A stretch of 57,775 nt of DNA from positions 1 through 57,775 of the IMG/VR virus record IMGVR_UViG_3300031654_000003; one strand, 5' to 3'. The notes under the pieces are model-generated. The model worked only from the letters and a program-made list of their open reading frames with translations, did no database searches and was not told the origin of the DNA. This document shows positions 39,197 to 48,803 of the stretch, piece by piece. How positions within the stretch are numbered: position 1 is the stretch's first letter; every line of letters begins with the position of its first letter. A program made the position numbers and the translations under genes. This DNA comes from a virus.

Positions 39197-41149
39197 CTAA
39201 AGCCTTTCACCAGCTTCCTGCCAGTAGAGAATCGCCTTTTCAAATTCTACGTGCTCACTGGATTCGGCGTTTCTAAAGCGGAGCCTGAACTTGCGGCAGT
39301 TTATTTTGAACTTAGTCACTTGCGGAATCTCAAGACTTGTACTGTCATCAAGTGTTGTTAAAAGTGTCCAGCTTTTACCCTTATCGGTAGAGTAATAAAT
39401 TTGAAGGCTTGGCCCCGTATAGTATGTATCAAGACGAACTATCCGTTGGCGTGCCTGCCATTTCGTAAAAACAAAGTCTTTGGTATCGAAATAAGCATCT
39501 ATGGCATTGTCATCATCATTATTCAATAAGGCCGAATACTCATATATATAACCATCTTCATCACCAAAAAGAGTTAAAGGTGTCTGGCTTAGAATGGTTC
39601 GGTCGCCTATCCGCCAGTTCAAATTTCTTATCTTATCGGTCAAGTCCCCTATTGTTGTCGCAGTTTCGAGGAAGTAATAGCCGAATGCGGTCATGGTATT
39701 ATGCAGGCTGTGCTTGAACCACTTGGTAATATCGTAGTTAAAAGACCAGACCAAAGGGGTCGTGAAAAGCCAGTATTCCTTTTGCTCCTCGATGATAAGA
39801 CTGAAACACTTGTTTATATCAGAAGGAATTAGCTTTGAGAAAAGCTCTTTTCTTATCGCTTTTGATATGGATACCGAGTTAATTCCACTAAAAACATAGA
39901 CATCATCCCATCCGAGATAGCCAAGCTCATTTCCTATAATTGAAATCGTTCTGCCTGCGGCACATCCCATCCCCTTCGCCTCACCGTCAAATTCAAATAT
40001 CTCGCTATCACTTGTGGGATAGCCGATAAGAACCGACCTTTCCTTGAATATTATTAAATGGTCATCATCGAGCAGTACCGCACCGGCAACCCAGTCAGAG
40101 CCGGTTAAATCTTTATAGCTTGCATTTCCAGTTGTCCAGTTTTCAGGGTCGGCAGTGTCCGACCATCTGTCTCGCTGATGGTAAGAATCTGAACCTTCTG
40201 TTGTTCTTAATAAGTGCAAATAGGTCTTGAACTGAATTAAATGTTTTGCTAAAGGGGGAGAGCCGCCCAAGTCCTCGAAAGTTGCACCATCATACTTCTT
40301 TATACTATCTATGCCGTTTGAGCATACCCACCACAAATCCGATTCGGTTTTCTTTCGGATATAATCATAGTAAAAATAATCGGCAGCCGTTCCCGTAAAA
40401 CATTTGAAAACCCTTATGTCGTCAATTATTATGTCACATTCCCCGAAGTCCTCGGCGGCCTGCAGTCCTATAGAAGCGATAGAATCCAAGTCGGTCGTGA
40501 GTCCCGACCCATCACGCATATCGAGCAAAACCTCAGTCCATGTATCGGCGGTCAGTGCGGGAAGGTCTATTTCACGCAGCGGTGAATCACAGGCGGCGGT
40601 ATTGTCTATGAGGAATTGCAGTTGGCCGGCTGTAAGGGCAATAGATGATTTTATCCAGAACCGTATGTGGTTATAGCTGCTTATATCCCCTATGGCACTA
40701 TCATGGTATGCCAAAATACCAGTTGTGAAATCAGCATTCGGCGAAATTTTTACCGAATATGTCCCCTCTTTTATATCCGTATCTTCAAGCTCTGAGGTAA
40801 CATTAGCAGAAGCAGTCCAGTTGATTTCGCAGTCATCAATGGATGTATGTTCCGTTAAATAGTCCCAATTCTTCGTTGATGTATTCCATTTATAAATATC
40901 TCTTATTGTCATAGTTAAGAGATACTGGCCGCCAGAGTATTTATAGAACTGGTCAATGCCCATCACTGCACCGGAAAGAGGCAGATTGCCCCCCATCTTT
41001 TTGTAGCCATAGCGTTTTTTGAGCAGACCATCTTCGTAAAAGAAGTTCTGGCAGTCCGTCATCTCAATAGAGGAAATCAGGTCGGATTGCTCATCGTAAC
41101 GGATGCCCCCACGAGGGGCGAGAATCGGTTCTGTCTGTATTGGTTGCAT
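39197..41149 (-). CDS. Tail hub/nozzle-like protein (probable)
   Basis: A 650-aa protein from ATG 41149, which is coupled to the previous gene by TAATG. It has many repeated strand segments and the start TDCQNFFYEDGLLKKRYGYK, common in large podoviral tail proteins. A jelly-roll or carbohydrate-binding-like part (about 80-240) lies between propeller-like segments. Likely a tail nozzle or stabiliser. Confidence 0.55.
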   Translation of the reverse strand: MQPIQTEPILAPRGGIRYDEQSDLISSIEMTDCQNFFYEDGLLKKRYGYKKMGGNLPLSGAVMGIDQFYKYSGGQYLLTMTIRDIYKWNTSTKNWDYLTEHTSIDDCEINWTASANVTSELEDTDIKEGTYSVKISPNADFTTGILAYHDSAIGDISSYNHIRFWIKSSIALTAGQLQFLIDNTAACDSPLREIDLPALTADTWTEVLLDMRDGSGLTTDLDSIASIGLQAAEDFGECDIIIDDIRVFKCFTGTAADYFYYDYIRKKTESDLWWVCSNGIDSIKKYDGATFEDLGGSPPLAKHLIQFKTYLHLLRTTEGSDSYHQRDRWSDTADPENWTTGNASYKDLTGSDWVAGAVLLDDDHLIIFKERSVLIGYPTSDSEIFEFDGEAKGMGCAAGRTISIIGNELGYLGWDDVYVFSGINSVSISKAIRKELFSKLIPSDINKCFSLIIEEQKEYWLFTTPLVWSFNYDITKWFKHSLHNTMTAFGYYFLETATTIGDLTDKIRNLNWRIGDRTILSQTPLTLFGDEDGYIYEYSALLNNDDDNAIDAYFDTKDFVFTKWQARQRIVRLDTYYTGPSLQIYYSTDKGKSWTLLTTLDDSTSLEIPQVTKFKINCRKFRLRFRNAESSEHVEFEKAILYWQEAGERL

Positions 41150-42210
41150 TAAGGTATTTCCATAACCAATAATTGTGCAGGACAAATAGTTCCATAGGAC
41201 GTTAAGGCGCTTCCGGCATTTTCTCGCGCCTGTAATGTGACTGTATAAGTACCCGCATTCAGACCTGCCTGTTTTGTCTTTATTGGAATTGTGTTGTTAG
41301 ATGTACTAATACTAAGGTCGGCAAACTCTTTTATGTCATGTTCAGTGCCATCATCATAGCAGACTTTTATATCACCTGATTGTGCTCCTCCACCCGCAGC
41401 TAAACCAATTACGGCTTCTACAATCAATGTTCCACCAACCGTTGTAATATCCAAAGTGCAAATAACTTGATAAGATGTAGTGAGAACGACATTTGTTGTA
41501 GATGGCGTAGCTTCTACTACCTGTGATTTTGCCTTTATCTGGTCATCGGTATATTTCTTTATTGATTGTTGTGTGGCAAGTTGTGTGGCCGAATCCGAGA
41601 CCATATCATCTTCATCAAGAACAGCAACGGAATTGGCAACATCAATATCTCCGGCAGAGGCAAACTCAATGGCAACCTTGCTCGGCGCATCGCTATCATC
41701 ACCATCATTAAGGACAATGCGAAAGCGGCCTTTCTGGTCGTCAGAAGTCCCATCGTGTGCAAACTCGATATAACCAAGTGTTGTGACCTCTCCACCGGAC
41801 TGCTCACCTTTGGCTACTATTCTTGACTCTCTGCCGCCATCACCATCTTCCTCCGTTGTGTTGTGTAGGATAGGATATGGGGTTGTACTCTTTCCTAATA
41901 GTAATTGACCGCCTTCCGTTAGCTGTCTTTCGTCACCATCTTCATCTTTCCAGAACAACTCACACTTGCTGTCATCAGAGGCTTTCGCGGCCAAAGCTAT
42001 CTTGTTTTCGGCAGGTGTATCTATAGAAGCTTGTTCCCTGAAAAGGCCAATGTTAATACCAACATCCGTCTCGCCGGTGTTAAAGCCCTCGAACATACCC
42101 TCAAGACGCTCGGCAACATCGACTCGCACACCGACGATAAAGTTGTCTATCTCATAACCGTAATTGTCATTTGTCGGTGTTGCTTCGCTCCAGTCCCGTG
42201 TATATGCCAT
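41149..42210 (-). CDS. Tail fibre-like protein
   Basis: A 353-aa protein with many short strands and Gly/Asp/Thr-rich segments (LNDGDDSDAPSKVAIEFASA) and a C-terminal strand-rich domain. The style is that of a fibre or tail-decoration protein. A terminator separates it from the HNH gene that precedes it. Confidence 0.55.
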   Translation of the reverse strand: MAYTRDWSEATPTNDNYGYEIDNFIVGVRVDVAERLEGMFEGFNTGETDVGINIGLFREQASIDTPAENKIALAAKASDDSKCELFWKDEDGDERQLTEGGQLLLGKSTTPYPILHNTTEEDGDGGRESRIVAKGEQSGGEVTTLGYIEFAHDGTSDDQKGRFRIVLNDGDDSDAPSKVAIEFASAGDIDVANSVAVLDEDDMVSDSATQLATQQSIKKYTDDQIKAKSQVVEATPSTTNVVLTTSYQVICTLDITTVGGTLIVEAVIGLAAGGGAQSGDIKVCYDDGTEHDIKEFADLSISTSNNTIPIKTKQAGLNAGTYTVTLQARENAGSALTSYGTICPAQLLVMEIP

Positions 42211-42228
42211 TTCTTATTCTCCCAAAAT

Positions 42229-42267
42229 AAAAAACTCCAGAATCCCGATTACTCAGGAAACTGGAGT
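42229..42267 (-). terminator. Terminator after the HNH-AP2 gene
   Basis: ACTCCAG (42267-42261) pairs with CTGGAGT (42240-42234) on the minus strand, followed by TTTTTATTTT. The other strand also has a T-run, so it may work both ways. Confidence 0.8.
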
Positions 42268-42312
42268 CTTTTTCAACCTTCCCAGTAGGTCTATTAAAAA
42301 CTATTTATATTT

Positions 42313-42783
42313 TTATACTATATTCAAATGAGCAAAATCTCCAAAACGTTCTTTGGCTTTTTCATTATAAGTAAGCGCAGCATCTATTTCATTTTCGTAA
42401 TATCCGAGATGTGTTTTTTGTATATAAGCCTCCCATTTTTTACTATTTTTACTCCAACTAACACCTTTATATTGTGAGCTTTTATTTGGCATTTTTATTC
42501 GATTATAATGATTTTGTGCAGTTACACAAATACGCAAGTTTGAACGGCGATTATCAAGACCATTATGATTTATGTGGTCTATTTGAAAGCCTACTGGGAT
42601 TTCAAATAATATTTCACGGTGCATAGTTATAGTTGTATATTTTCCATTTTTATGAATACATCTCATGGCATAGAAAGTATTACGAAATTTTGCTGCACAC
42701 CATTTATATTGATTAATTCTTTCATAATCTTCGTTATCGACTATTGCGAATTTTCCTTGAGTTAGAGGAATTAACTTTGACAT
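42313..42783 (-). CDS. HNH endonuclease with AP2 domain
   Basis: A 156-aa protein. The HNH part is FQIDHINHNGLDNRRSNLR (about residues 66-84). The C-terminal AP2-type DNA-binding domain has SQYKGVSWSKNSKKWEAYI and YENEIDAALTYN. This combination is typical of free-standing homing endonucleases. It has its own promoter and terminator, so it is a self-contained insertion between two tail genes. Confidence 0.9.
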   Translation of the reverse strand: MSKLIPLTQGKFAIVDNEDYERINQYKWCAAKFRNTFYAMRCIHKNGKYTTITMHREILFEIPVGFQIDHINHNGLDNRRSNLRICVTAQNHYNRIKMPNKSSQYKGVSWSKNSKKWEAYIQKTHLGYYENEIDAALTYNEKAKERFGDFAHLNIV

Positions 42784-42878
42784 CTTACTATCTCCTGTAA
42801 TAGTTCCTGATAATATTTGTTGGGGCAGGCCAGTTCAGGATGCACTGGCTTTTCGGGAGCTACCCTATCCCAACCAAT

Positions 42879-42906
42879 ATTATAAATTAAACAATTCATT
42901 TGTCAA
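42879..42906 (-). promoter_or_regulatory. Near-consensus promoter of the HNH-AP2 gene
   Basis: TTGACA (42906-42901), 16 bases, TATAAT (42884-42879) on the minus strand. The leader holds a GCCAGT/ACTGGC hairpin and a strong AGGAGA ribosome-binding site. Confidence 0.75.
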
Positions 42907-42915
42907 TCTTTTTCT

Positions 42916-43650
42916 TTATGGTGCTAAACTCTGTCCGGGTGCGGGCTGTAATCCTTCCTCAATTCCACCCTTCTTTTTTTCATCTTCCACGATCATCTCG
43001 AAAAGTCTCTCTTTGGCTTTATCGTTAAAATATCCTGCAAGTGCATCCTTCGACCACTCAAAACCAAGTGCAGTCGCCTTCCATTCAACTATCTCTGGAT
43101 AATTTTCCGTCAGGTAATTCGTGTCGTCATCGTCAGATAACGTAATAAGATACCCGTAATACTCGAAGTTTATCGTAAAAGCCTCATCGTTATTCGCACT
43201 ATGGTCTGGAAGCGGATAGAACCAAATATCACCCTGGTCTATGCAGTAATGTGATGGAATACCCTTGTCGGCAATATCAACAAATTTTGTTCTCTGCTCT
43301 ATCTCCGACTTGTAAAGTTTCGTTAGCTTCTTTCGACAGTCGTTGTAGTCTATAAGCTCGCAAATCCCATCGCTTTTTTCCGCTTTGAATTTCATAATGC
43401 TACTGGCTGCATCCTCTGTCGGCAGGTCGTATCTTCTCTGCTCATTAACAGTAGAAGCCTCCACCTCCGTCTCAAGAAAGCTAAAATTATGGTTTAAGGT
43501 CTTACCTGTGGGCAGAAGCAGAATACCGTTGCAAACCCAGCGTTGCGCACTATTTATCCATTCGTTCAGTTTTGCCGGAGTAAGATTTACAAAGTCATCG
43601 CCTTCAAGAGCATCATTTACATTTGTTCGTATTTCAGAGAAAGTTGACAT
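42916..43650 (-). CDS. Head-tail adaptor protein
   Basis: A 244-aa protein. Segments SEIRTNVNDALEGDDFVNLT, LNEWINSAQRW, GDIWFYPLPD and YLTENYPEIVEWKATALG follow the style of podoviral adaptor (gp4-like) proteins that bind below the portal and close the head. The gene lies just before the tail genes. Confidence 0.65.
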   Translation of the reverse strand: MSTFSEIRTNVNDALEGDDFVNLTPAKLNEWINSAQRWVCNGILLLPTGKTLNHNFSFLETEVEASTVNEQRRYDLPTEDAASSIMKFKAEKSDGICELIDYNDCRKKLTKLYKSEIEQRTKFVDIADKGIPSHYCIDQGDIWFYPLPDHSANNDEAFTINFEYYGYLITLSDDDDTNYLTENYPEIVEWKATALGFEWSKDALAGYFNDKAKERLFEMIVEDEKKKGGIEEGLQPAPGQSLAP

Positions 43651-43661
43651 ATCAGTTCACC

Positions 43662-45098
43662 TTATTTTCTTGAGATAGTTACAAATTTGGGCTCAAACTC
43701 ACTCTCTGGGTCTTCCCATTCGGCGGAACTTGCCGCAACGGGCTTTCGCCACAGATACCATCGTTCCACCTCATTGAGAACATCACTTAACCCAACAGAA
43801 TCATGTACGTTAATGAGAAGAAAAACCCCCAAAGGATACATCTCAACTTCATCTTCTAACTGGACATTATCGTGCAGACTTACCAACAAAGGACTCATAC
43901 GACTCAGAGAATAATCAGTAGCAGTCACATCATCCGAAACATTCAGAACCAAAAGCGTAAGTTTTGAATTAGCATTATCAGATAAACTAAGGCTTTCTAC
44001 GACACTGACTTTTAAGAGACTTAAGCACTGTTCTATAAAATCAGTCAGCGATATGTTATCTTCGACACTGATTTTCAGGGGATTACTTTTAACCGTCTTG
44101 TCTTCCGTTAAGGAGACATTATCAGAGACACTAATAATCAAAAAAGACCATAAAACCTTAACATCTTCACTGAGAGATACCGAATCTGACACATCAACTT
44201 TCAGCCATGCCAGATTACCAATCGTGCTTTCAGTCAGGGATATTGATTCGTATGCCTCTGCTTTTAAGGGGCTTAGAAACTGATTTATGCAATCAGCCAG
44301 TGATACGTTATCGTCAACGCTTAATTTAAGGAGAGTCAGGGCTTGATTATTGAAGTCGGATACCGAAACGCTATCGCCCACATTTATAAACAAATAGCCA
44401 ATAATAACATTGAAACCTTCGGACAAAAACACTTCGTCCGATACGTCAATTTTTAGAAGAGATAACTTGCCAGTTATGTAATCGGCCAAAGATACTGAAT
44501 CAAACACGCTTGTTTTCAGCAGGCCAAAAAACCCATTAACATAATCGGTAAGACTGGCACTATCAAAAACCAGCAGTTTCAGCGGATTGACAAATATACT
44601 TAGGTAATCGTTAAGATTAAAGGTATCAAAGACCGACAGCTTCAAAGGGTTGCTCTTGACTGTTTTTTCTTCGGTTAGTGAAACATTGTCGTGAACACTA
44701 ATAAAAATAGGCTTTACATCGTAGAAGTTAAATTCGGACAAATAGAGATTTTTACCTGAAATCGTTTGCTGGACTCTTGCCTTGCTGACTGTCTGCTCAG
44801 AACCTATTTCTATCTCTATCCAAACTCCTTCTGCGGGGTTTGTGACATTGTAAATATTGTGCCAGTCCTCACTATAATAAACATCGACCCTAACGTTGCA
44901 GCCCGAAGTAGTAAATGTTGCGATATAAATTCGTACCTTATTACATACTATGGCTGATGAAAGAAGAAGCTCCAAATATTTGTTGTAATTTGTAAACAGA
45001 TTTGTTGCGAATGTTATGGTACTATCATCGTAGGCGTAATTTTCATACGACCATCCACTATCAGGGTCACTATAACTGGTTGGAGAAATCCATCCCAT
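43662..45098 (-). CDS. Repeat-containing tail or fibre protein
   Basis: A 478-aa protein. The first 130 residues are strand-rich, like a sugar-binding or galactose-binding domain. From about residue 130 a roughly 24-residue unit (LLKLSVxDxVSLxDxxN type) repeats about ten times or more. Such repeats probably form a rod or solenoid. The neighbour at 45100 has the same repeat. Likely a host-contact fibre. Confidence 0.6.
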   Translation of the reverse strand: MGWISPTSYSDPDSGWSYENYAYDDSTITFATNLFTNYNKYLELLLSSAIVCNKVRIYIATFTTSGCNVRVDVYYSEDWHNIYNVTNPAEGVWIEIEIGSEQTVSKARVQQTISGKNLYLSEFNFYDVKPIFISVHDNVSLTEEKTVKSNPLKLSVFDTFNLNDYLSIFVNPLKLLVFDSASLTDYVNGFFGLLKTSVFDSVSLADYITGKLSLLKIDVSDEVFLSEGFNVIIGYLFINVGDSVSVSDFNNQALTLLKLSVDDNVSLADCINQFLSPLKAEAYESISLTESTIGNLAWLKVDVSDSVSLSEDVKVLWSFLIISVSDNVSLTEDKTVKSNPLKISVEDNISLTDFIEQCLSLLKVSVVESLSLSDNANSKLTLLVLNVSDDVTATDYSLSRMSPLLVSLHDNVQLEDEVEMYPLGVFLLINVHDSVGLSDVLNEVERWYLWRKPVAASSAEWEDPESEFEPKFVTISRK

Positions 45099-45099
45099 T

Positions 45100-46827
45100 T
45101 TATGTAGTTACCTTAGACCAAGTTACTGAAGAATCGCCTGCCGGCAGCGACCATATCGCAGTTGATTCATCTTCACTTTCCGGCCTTTGCCAACTGGCCG
45201 AATCGGCTCGTCTCCGTATAATATCACTTACCGAAACGGAATCGAAAACGCATATCAAAAGGCCATAAAAAGGCTTTTCAGCAGATACATTGTCACCCAG
45301 CCCAACAACATCGTAAGCGATAACACGAATCGGACCGATAAATACTCTGGACAAAGCATCGACAGCCTGAATGCTATCGTAAACATTGACGTTAATGTTT
45401 AACCTGAAAGTCACTACTGAAACAGCATCCGCCGTTTCAATGCTCTCGTATAGACTTATCAGAAGTGGTGTGACATGACACAGAATACTATCGGAAACCG
45501 TCAAATCTTCGGAAACGCTCAACAATAACAAATTCAATTTCACATCTTCGGAATCAGAGAGAGATATGCTTTCGTCAATACTGATTTTCAGCAGACTTAG
45601 AAATTGGCTTATAGATTCAGTTACAGATACACTGTCATTCACATTCAGTTTAAGCAGATTAAGAAATTGATTGTTGTATTCGGAGACCGAAATATCTTCA
45701 TACAAACTGACCTTTAGCTGTGCTAATCTGGCGGTTAAGTCTTCAGACAAGGATAATTCATCATAGACATCTGCGAAAAGGTAATTGAGAATGATATTAA
45801 CATAATCTGCCAGAGATATATCGTCCGATACGCCGGCTTTCAACTGTGCCAGTCTGTTAGTTATGTCCTCAGTTAAAGATACCGAGTCATACAATTCTAA
45901 TTTTAGCGGATTAAGAAAACTATTGATGTAATCAGCAAGGCTGGATGTATCGTAAACCGATAGTTTTAAGGGATTGCTTTTGATTGTCTCATCTTCAGTC
46001 AGTGAAATGCCGTCGTAAACATTTACCGAAAGCGGGCCGGTCACAACAGAAGTCGCCGCTGTCCATAATTCAATCGGCTCTTGATCAAACATGCAGAATG
46101 GATCTCGGTAAAGTAGAGCAATTTCAGAGGAAGACAAGGCGCGATTGTAAATTGATACATGACTAATCAGTCCTTTCCATATATTATCTACAACCACGCC
46201 TCTTGAGTTACCATTACCAAAGTGAAGTTCTTCGCCGACATCCAAATTCCCAGCGGCAGTATGACCGCTCGCACTTGCTACCAAGACTCCATCCAAGTAA
46301 AAATACATACCTGCTGGATTAAGTACGACTATAATTTGATGCCATAAATTATCGGCTTCGATAGTAGTGTAAGATACAAGGTCAAAACCAGCACCCCCAT
46401 CTCCGCGTATTCTAAAATATAACTTATTTGCTGTACCAGTTATAGCCCCTGTATTGTCATCAAGACCAATTTGTAACACAGGGTCATAAGTTCCTGCCTC
46501 ATAAGTCATGCTGACAAGTTCCTGATAATCTGTCGATGTTGCAATATTTTTAGCATAAGCAACAATAGTCAATCCTCGACCAGCTGTAATGCTGCCAAAG
46601 TTATAAATGAATTTAGAATCCACGTAATCTGTCAGGTTTGCGATTTGAATTGCTGAACCATATTTTCCAGATGACCAAGAGCCAACTAAATCACCAGATG
46701 GATAACGGCCGCTCGCATCAAAGACCTTACCACCGCTTCCTTCATTAAAAAGCCAGCATCCGACAAGACCACGCGAGAGCGGATGTCCTCTATTTACTCG
46801 AATAAATTTTTGAGGTTTCAGTATCAT
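45100..46827 (-). CDS. LamG/lectin-domain fibre protein with repeats
   Basis: A 575-aa protein. Residues about 15-240 form a concanavalin A-like (LamG) domain: LVGCWLFNEGSGGKVFDASG, LWHQIIVVLNPAGMYFYLDG and a final ISHVSIYNRALSSSEI. The rest is about ten or more of the roughly 24-residue VSLTE/DYxN repeats seen in the next gene, one base apart. A host-glycan-binding tip plus a repeat rod is the likely design. Confidence 0.75.
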   Translation of the reverse strand: MILKPQKFIRVNRGHPLSRGLVGCWLFNEGSGGKVFDASGRYPSGDLVGSWSSGKYGSAIQIANLTDYVDSKFIYNFGSITAGRGLTIVAYAKNIATSTDYQELVSMTYEAGTYDPVLQIGLDDNTGAITGTANKLYFRIRGDGGAGFDLVSYTTIEADNLWHQIIVVLNPAGMYFYLDGVLVASASGHTAAGNLDVGEELHFGNGNSRGVVVDNIWKGLISHVSIYNRALSSSEIALLYRDPFCMFDQEPIELWTAATSVVTGPLSVNVYDGISLTEDETIKSNPLKLSVYDTSSLADYINSFLNPLKLELYDSVSLTEDITNRLAQLKAGVSDDISLADYVNIILNYLFADVYDELSLSEDLTARLAQLKVSLYEDISVSEYNNQFLNLLKLNVNDSVSVTESISQFLSLLKISIDESISLSDSEDVKLNLLLLSVSEDLTVSDSILCHVTPLLISLYESIETADAVSVVTFRLNINVNVYDSIQAVDALSRVFIGPIRVIAYDVVGLGDNVSAEKPFYGLLICVFDSVSVSDIIRRRADSASWQRPESEDESTAIWSLPAGDSSVTWSKVTT

Positions 46828-46831
46828 AATT

Positions 46832-47242
46832 TTATGAAGCTACCGGAATCGTAGCAGTGCGATACCTTGTTGTGATGGTTACGGCACTGCTTTCTGTAGT
46901 ATTATTCCAGTCGTGCATAACCTTGAACTTGCCATATTGTCGCGGGTCAACGAAAATACGTTCTCTCCTTGTTGCATTTTGAGTAAATACCATCTCAGGG
47001 CCATTTACGATATCCGCTTGAACTTGATACGTTTCGTTACACTCACCGAGAATAGCTATCTCAAGCCCTCCCGTTGCTTTAGCATGGTCGGAATAGGTAG
47101 CCTCTATCGAGACTTCGCATCCTGCTTTGCCATCAAGGTCTATTTCATCACTAATTTCAAGAATCGTGCCAGCAGTTGTTAATGTAACTGCCTCAACTCC
47201 ACATTGTGCCCATGCTCCCCAGTTATATCCTGTATCAGCCAT
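46832..47242 (-). CDS. Small virion-type protein
   Basis: A 136-aa, strand-rich protein with no charged extremes, starting MADTGYNWGAWAQCGVEAVT. It precedes the lectin-domain protein and resembles small tail decoration proteins. The role is not established. Confidence 0.5.
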   Translation of the reverse strand: MADTGYNWGAWAQCGVEAVTLTTAGTILEISDEIDLDGKAGCEVSIEATYSDHAKATGGLEIAILGECNETYQVQADIVNGPEMVFTQNATRRERIFVDPRQYGKFKVMHDWNNTTESSAVTITTRYRTATIPVAS

Positions 47243-47260
47243 CTTTCTTCCTTTCTTGAG

Positions 47261-48085
47261 CTATAATAGCGGGTACTGTCGGCCCGTTTGAAGGTCTATG
47301 TGGCGACAGAAAATGTTCGTATCGCAGAGGAACGGATATTTCTTTCTGCCTATTTTCGGCCAGCCGGAACGCCTAAGAACATTCTGCTCTATTACACGCT
47401 TGCACCATGCGAGGTCTGATGTCCCCGCTTCCTGTTTCCAGCCGTGATTACTGGCGTCAAACCATGACCTGCCAGGCGTTTCAAATATCTTTCGAACCTT
47501 TCGCGGCGGGTTTATGCCTACAACATATTCCTCACTCTCCTGCCACATTAACTTCAGGATTGAGCAATGAATCAAAAGACAGCCGGTAGGCACACCATCC
47601 GCCCATACTTTCTCGCCTAACTTGAAGCCATCAAAAGCACCGTTGCCATGTCCACGATAGAGTACAGGCTCCTTATGCGGAGTCTTTAGATAGTAAAGAC
47701 CACTGACAACCGGAATCGTAGCGTCTTTCATGTAGTGATTGAGCCTGATAAACAGGTCGGGCGGAACAATTACATCGTCCTCATGCAATAAAACCCATTC
47801 ATAGTTCTGGCGGATAGCCTCGTCCGCGATAACATTCTGGGCATCGGCAACGAGATAGTGCATGGGGATAACAGCACCTATCCCGCAGGACAAATGACCA
47901 GCAGACCAGTTACAGGGCACTATCTGACTGTAGCGGGCGACAGACCATTCCAAACGCACAATTCCCAAAGAGGCTGTGCCTATCAGAATCCTATTTCTCG
48001 GATTGCCGTTCGCTCCGCTGTAAATCAGCTTTGTTTTTTCTCTTGATTTCGACTTTGCACGCATCGCTAATACTCGCTCTATCAC
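47261..48085 (-). CDS. GT-A-type glycosyltransferase
   Basis: A 274-aa protein. The nucleotide-sugar site is around YEWVLLHEDDVIVPPDLF with the acidic EDD motif. The acceptor part has PVVSGLYYL and GVPTGCLLI. The start is GTG 48085 or an ATG 21 bases later. The enzyme moves a sugar from a nucleotide sugar to an acceptor. It is the last gene of the sugar island. Confidence 0.75.
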   Translation of the reverse strand: MIERVLAMRAKSKSREKTKLIYSGANGNPRNRILIGTASLGIVRLEWSVARYSQIVPCNWSAGHLSCGIGAVIPMHYLVADAQNVIADEAIRQNYEWVLLHEDDVIVPPDLFIRLNHYMKDATIPVVSGLYYLKTPHKEPVLYRGHGNGAFDGFKLGEKVWADGVPTGCLLIHCSILKLMWQESEEYVVGINPPRKVRKIFETPGRSWFDASNHGWKQEAGTSDLAWCKRVIEQNVLRRSGWPKIGRKKYPFLCDTNIFCRHIDLQTGRQYPLL

Positions 48086-48131
48086 TTGGAGTTTTGGTTT
48101 TCGGTATCAATTTGATAATCAATGTTTTCAT

Positions 48132-48296
48132 TTAAGTATCTGTAATTCTTAGTTTTTCTTCTTGCCAATTATCAGGGTATTTTGACTTAAGATATTCGTC
48201 CCCAAATATTGTAAAGGTTAGTTTTTCTACATCTTTATCTGATTCTTCTTCATTGTCTTTTATGACAATATGACAATGCCGTATTTCATTTTGCAT
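48132..48296 (-). CDS. Small acidic hypothetical protein
   Basis: A 54-aa frame starting MQNEIRHCHIVIKDNEEESD. It overlaps the end of the methyltransferase by 11 bases. Function unknown. Confidence 0.5.
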   Translation of the reverse strand: MQNEIRHCHIVIKDNEEESDKDVEKLTFTIFGDEYLKSKYPDNWQEEKLRITDT

Positions 48297-48780
48297 TTTT
48301 ACGTGGCTCCAAAATAACTTCTATACAGCCTACCGGATTAGGCATATTTCTAACTATCTTCCAGGGCTTTGTGCCGATAGGAGCATGGACAAAATAAGCA
48401 TAATCAGGGTCAAAGAAAGTAAACGTCAATTCGTTAGGACAGCCGTAATGGGCAGGGTGAGCAGCATCAAGATAGGTTCCGGCATAAGGGCAAGAAATCA
48501 AAAGCTGACCGTCCGGCTGAATTATCCGCCACAGTTCGTCCATCACAGCGAACCGATACTTCGGCTCTATATGCTCCCAGCAGTGCGATAGCAAGACCTG
48601 AAAGCATGAATTGCTCGGCACAGGCCAGGGAATCTTCTGAATGTCGTGGACAATATCAACACCAGGCAGTTTTTGAATATCAAGCCCTATCCAGCCCTTC
48701 TGAACATTAAATCCGGCTCCCACGTCCAGTCTTGCCCCAGACTTTTTCTTGAAAAGTTTGTTGTATTTTTTAGCTGGCAT
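48286..48780 (-). CDS. Class I SAM-dependent methyltransferase (short)
   Basis: A 164-aa protein. The cofactor motif is ARLDVGAGFNVQKGWIGLDI, followed by VLLSHCWEHI and an ISCPYAGTY strand. The substrate domain is small, so it may modify a sugar or a small acceptor. Confidence 0.75.
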   Translation of the reverse strand: MPAKKYNKLFKKKSGARLDVGAGFNVQKGWIGLDIQKLPGVDIVHDIQKIPWPVPSNSCFQVLLSHCWEHIEPKYRFAVMDELWRIIQPDGQLLISCPYAGTYLDAAHPAHYGCPNELTFTFFDPDYAYFVHAPIGTKPWKIVRNMPNPVGCIEVILEPRKNAK

Positions 48781-48803
48781 TGCAAACCTATTATTTAAGA
48801 TAT

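Noticed and set aside
43700-45980. Regular repeats that could suggest a CRISPR array
   Set aside because: The period is about 72 bases, repeats are not identical and the frame is open through all of them. They are protein repeats.
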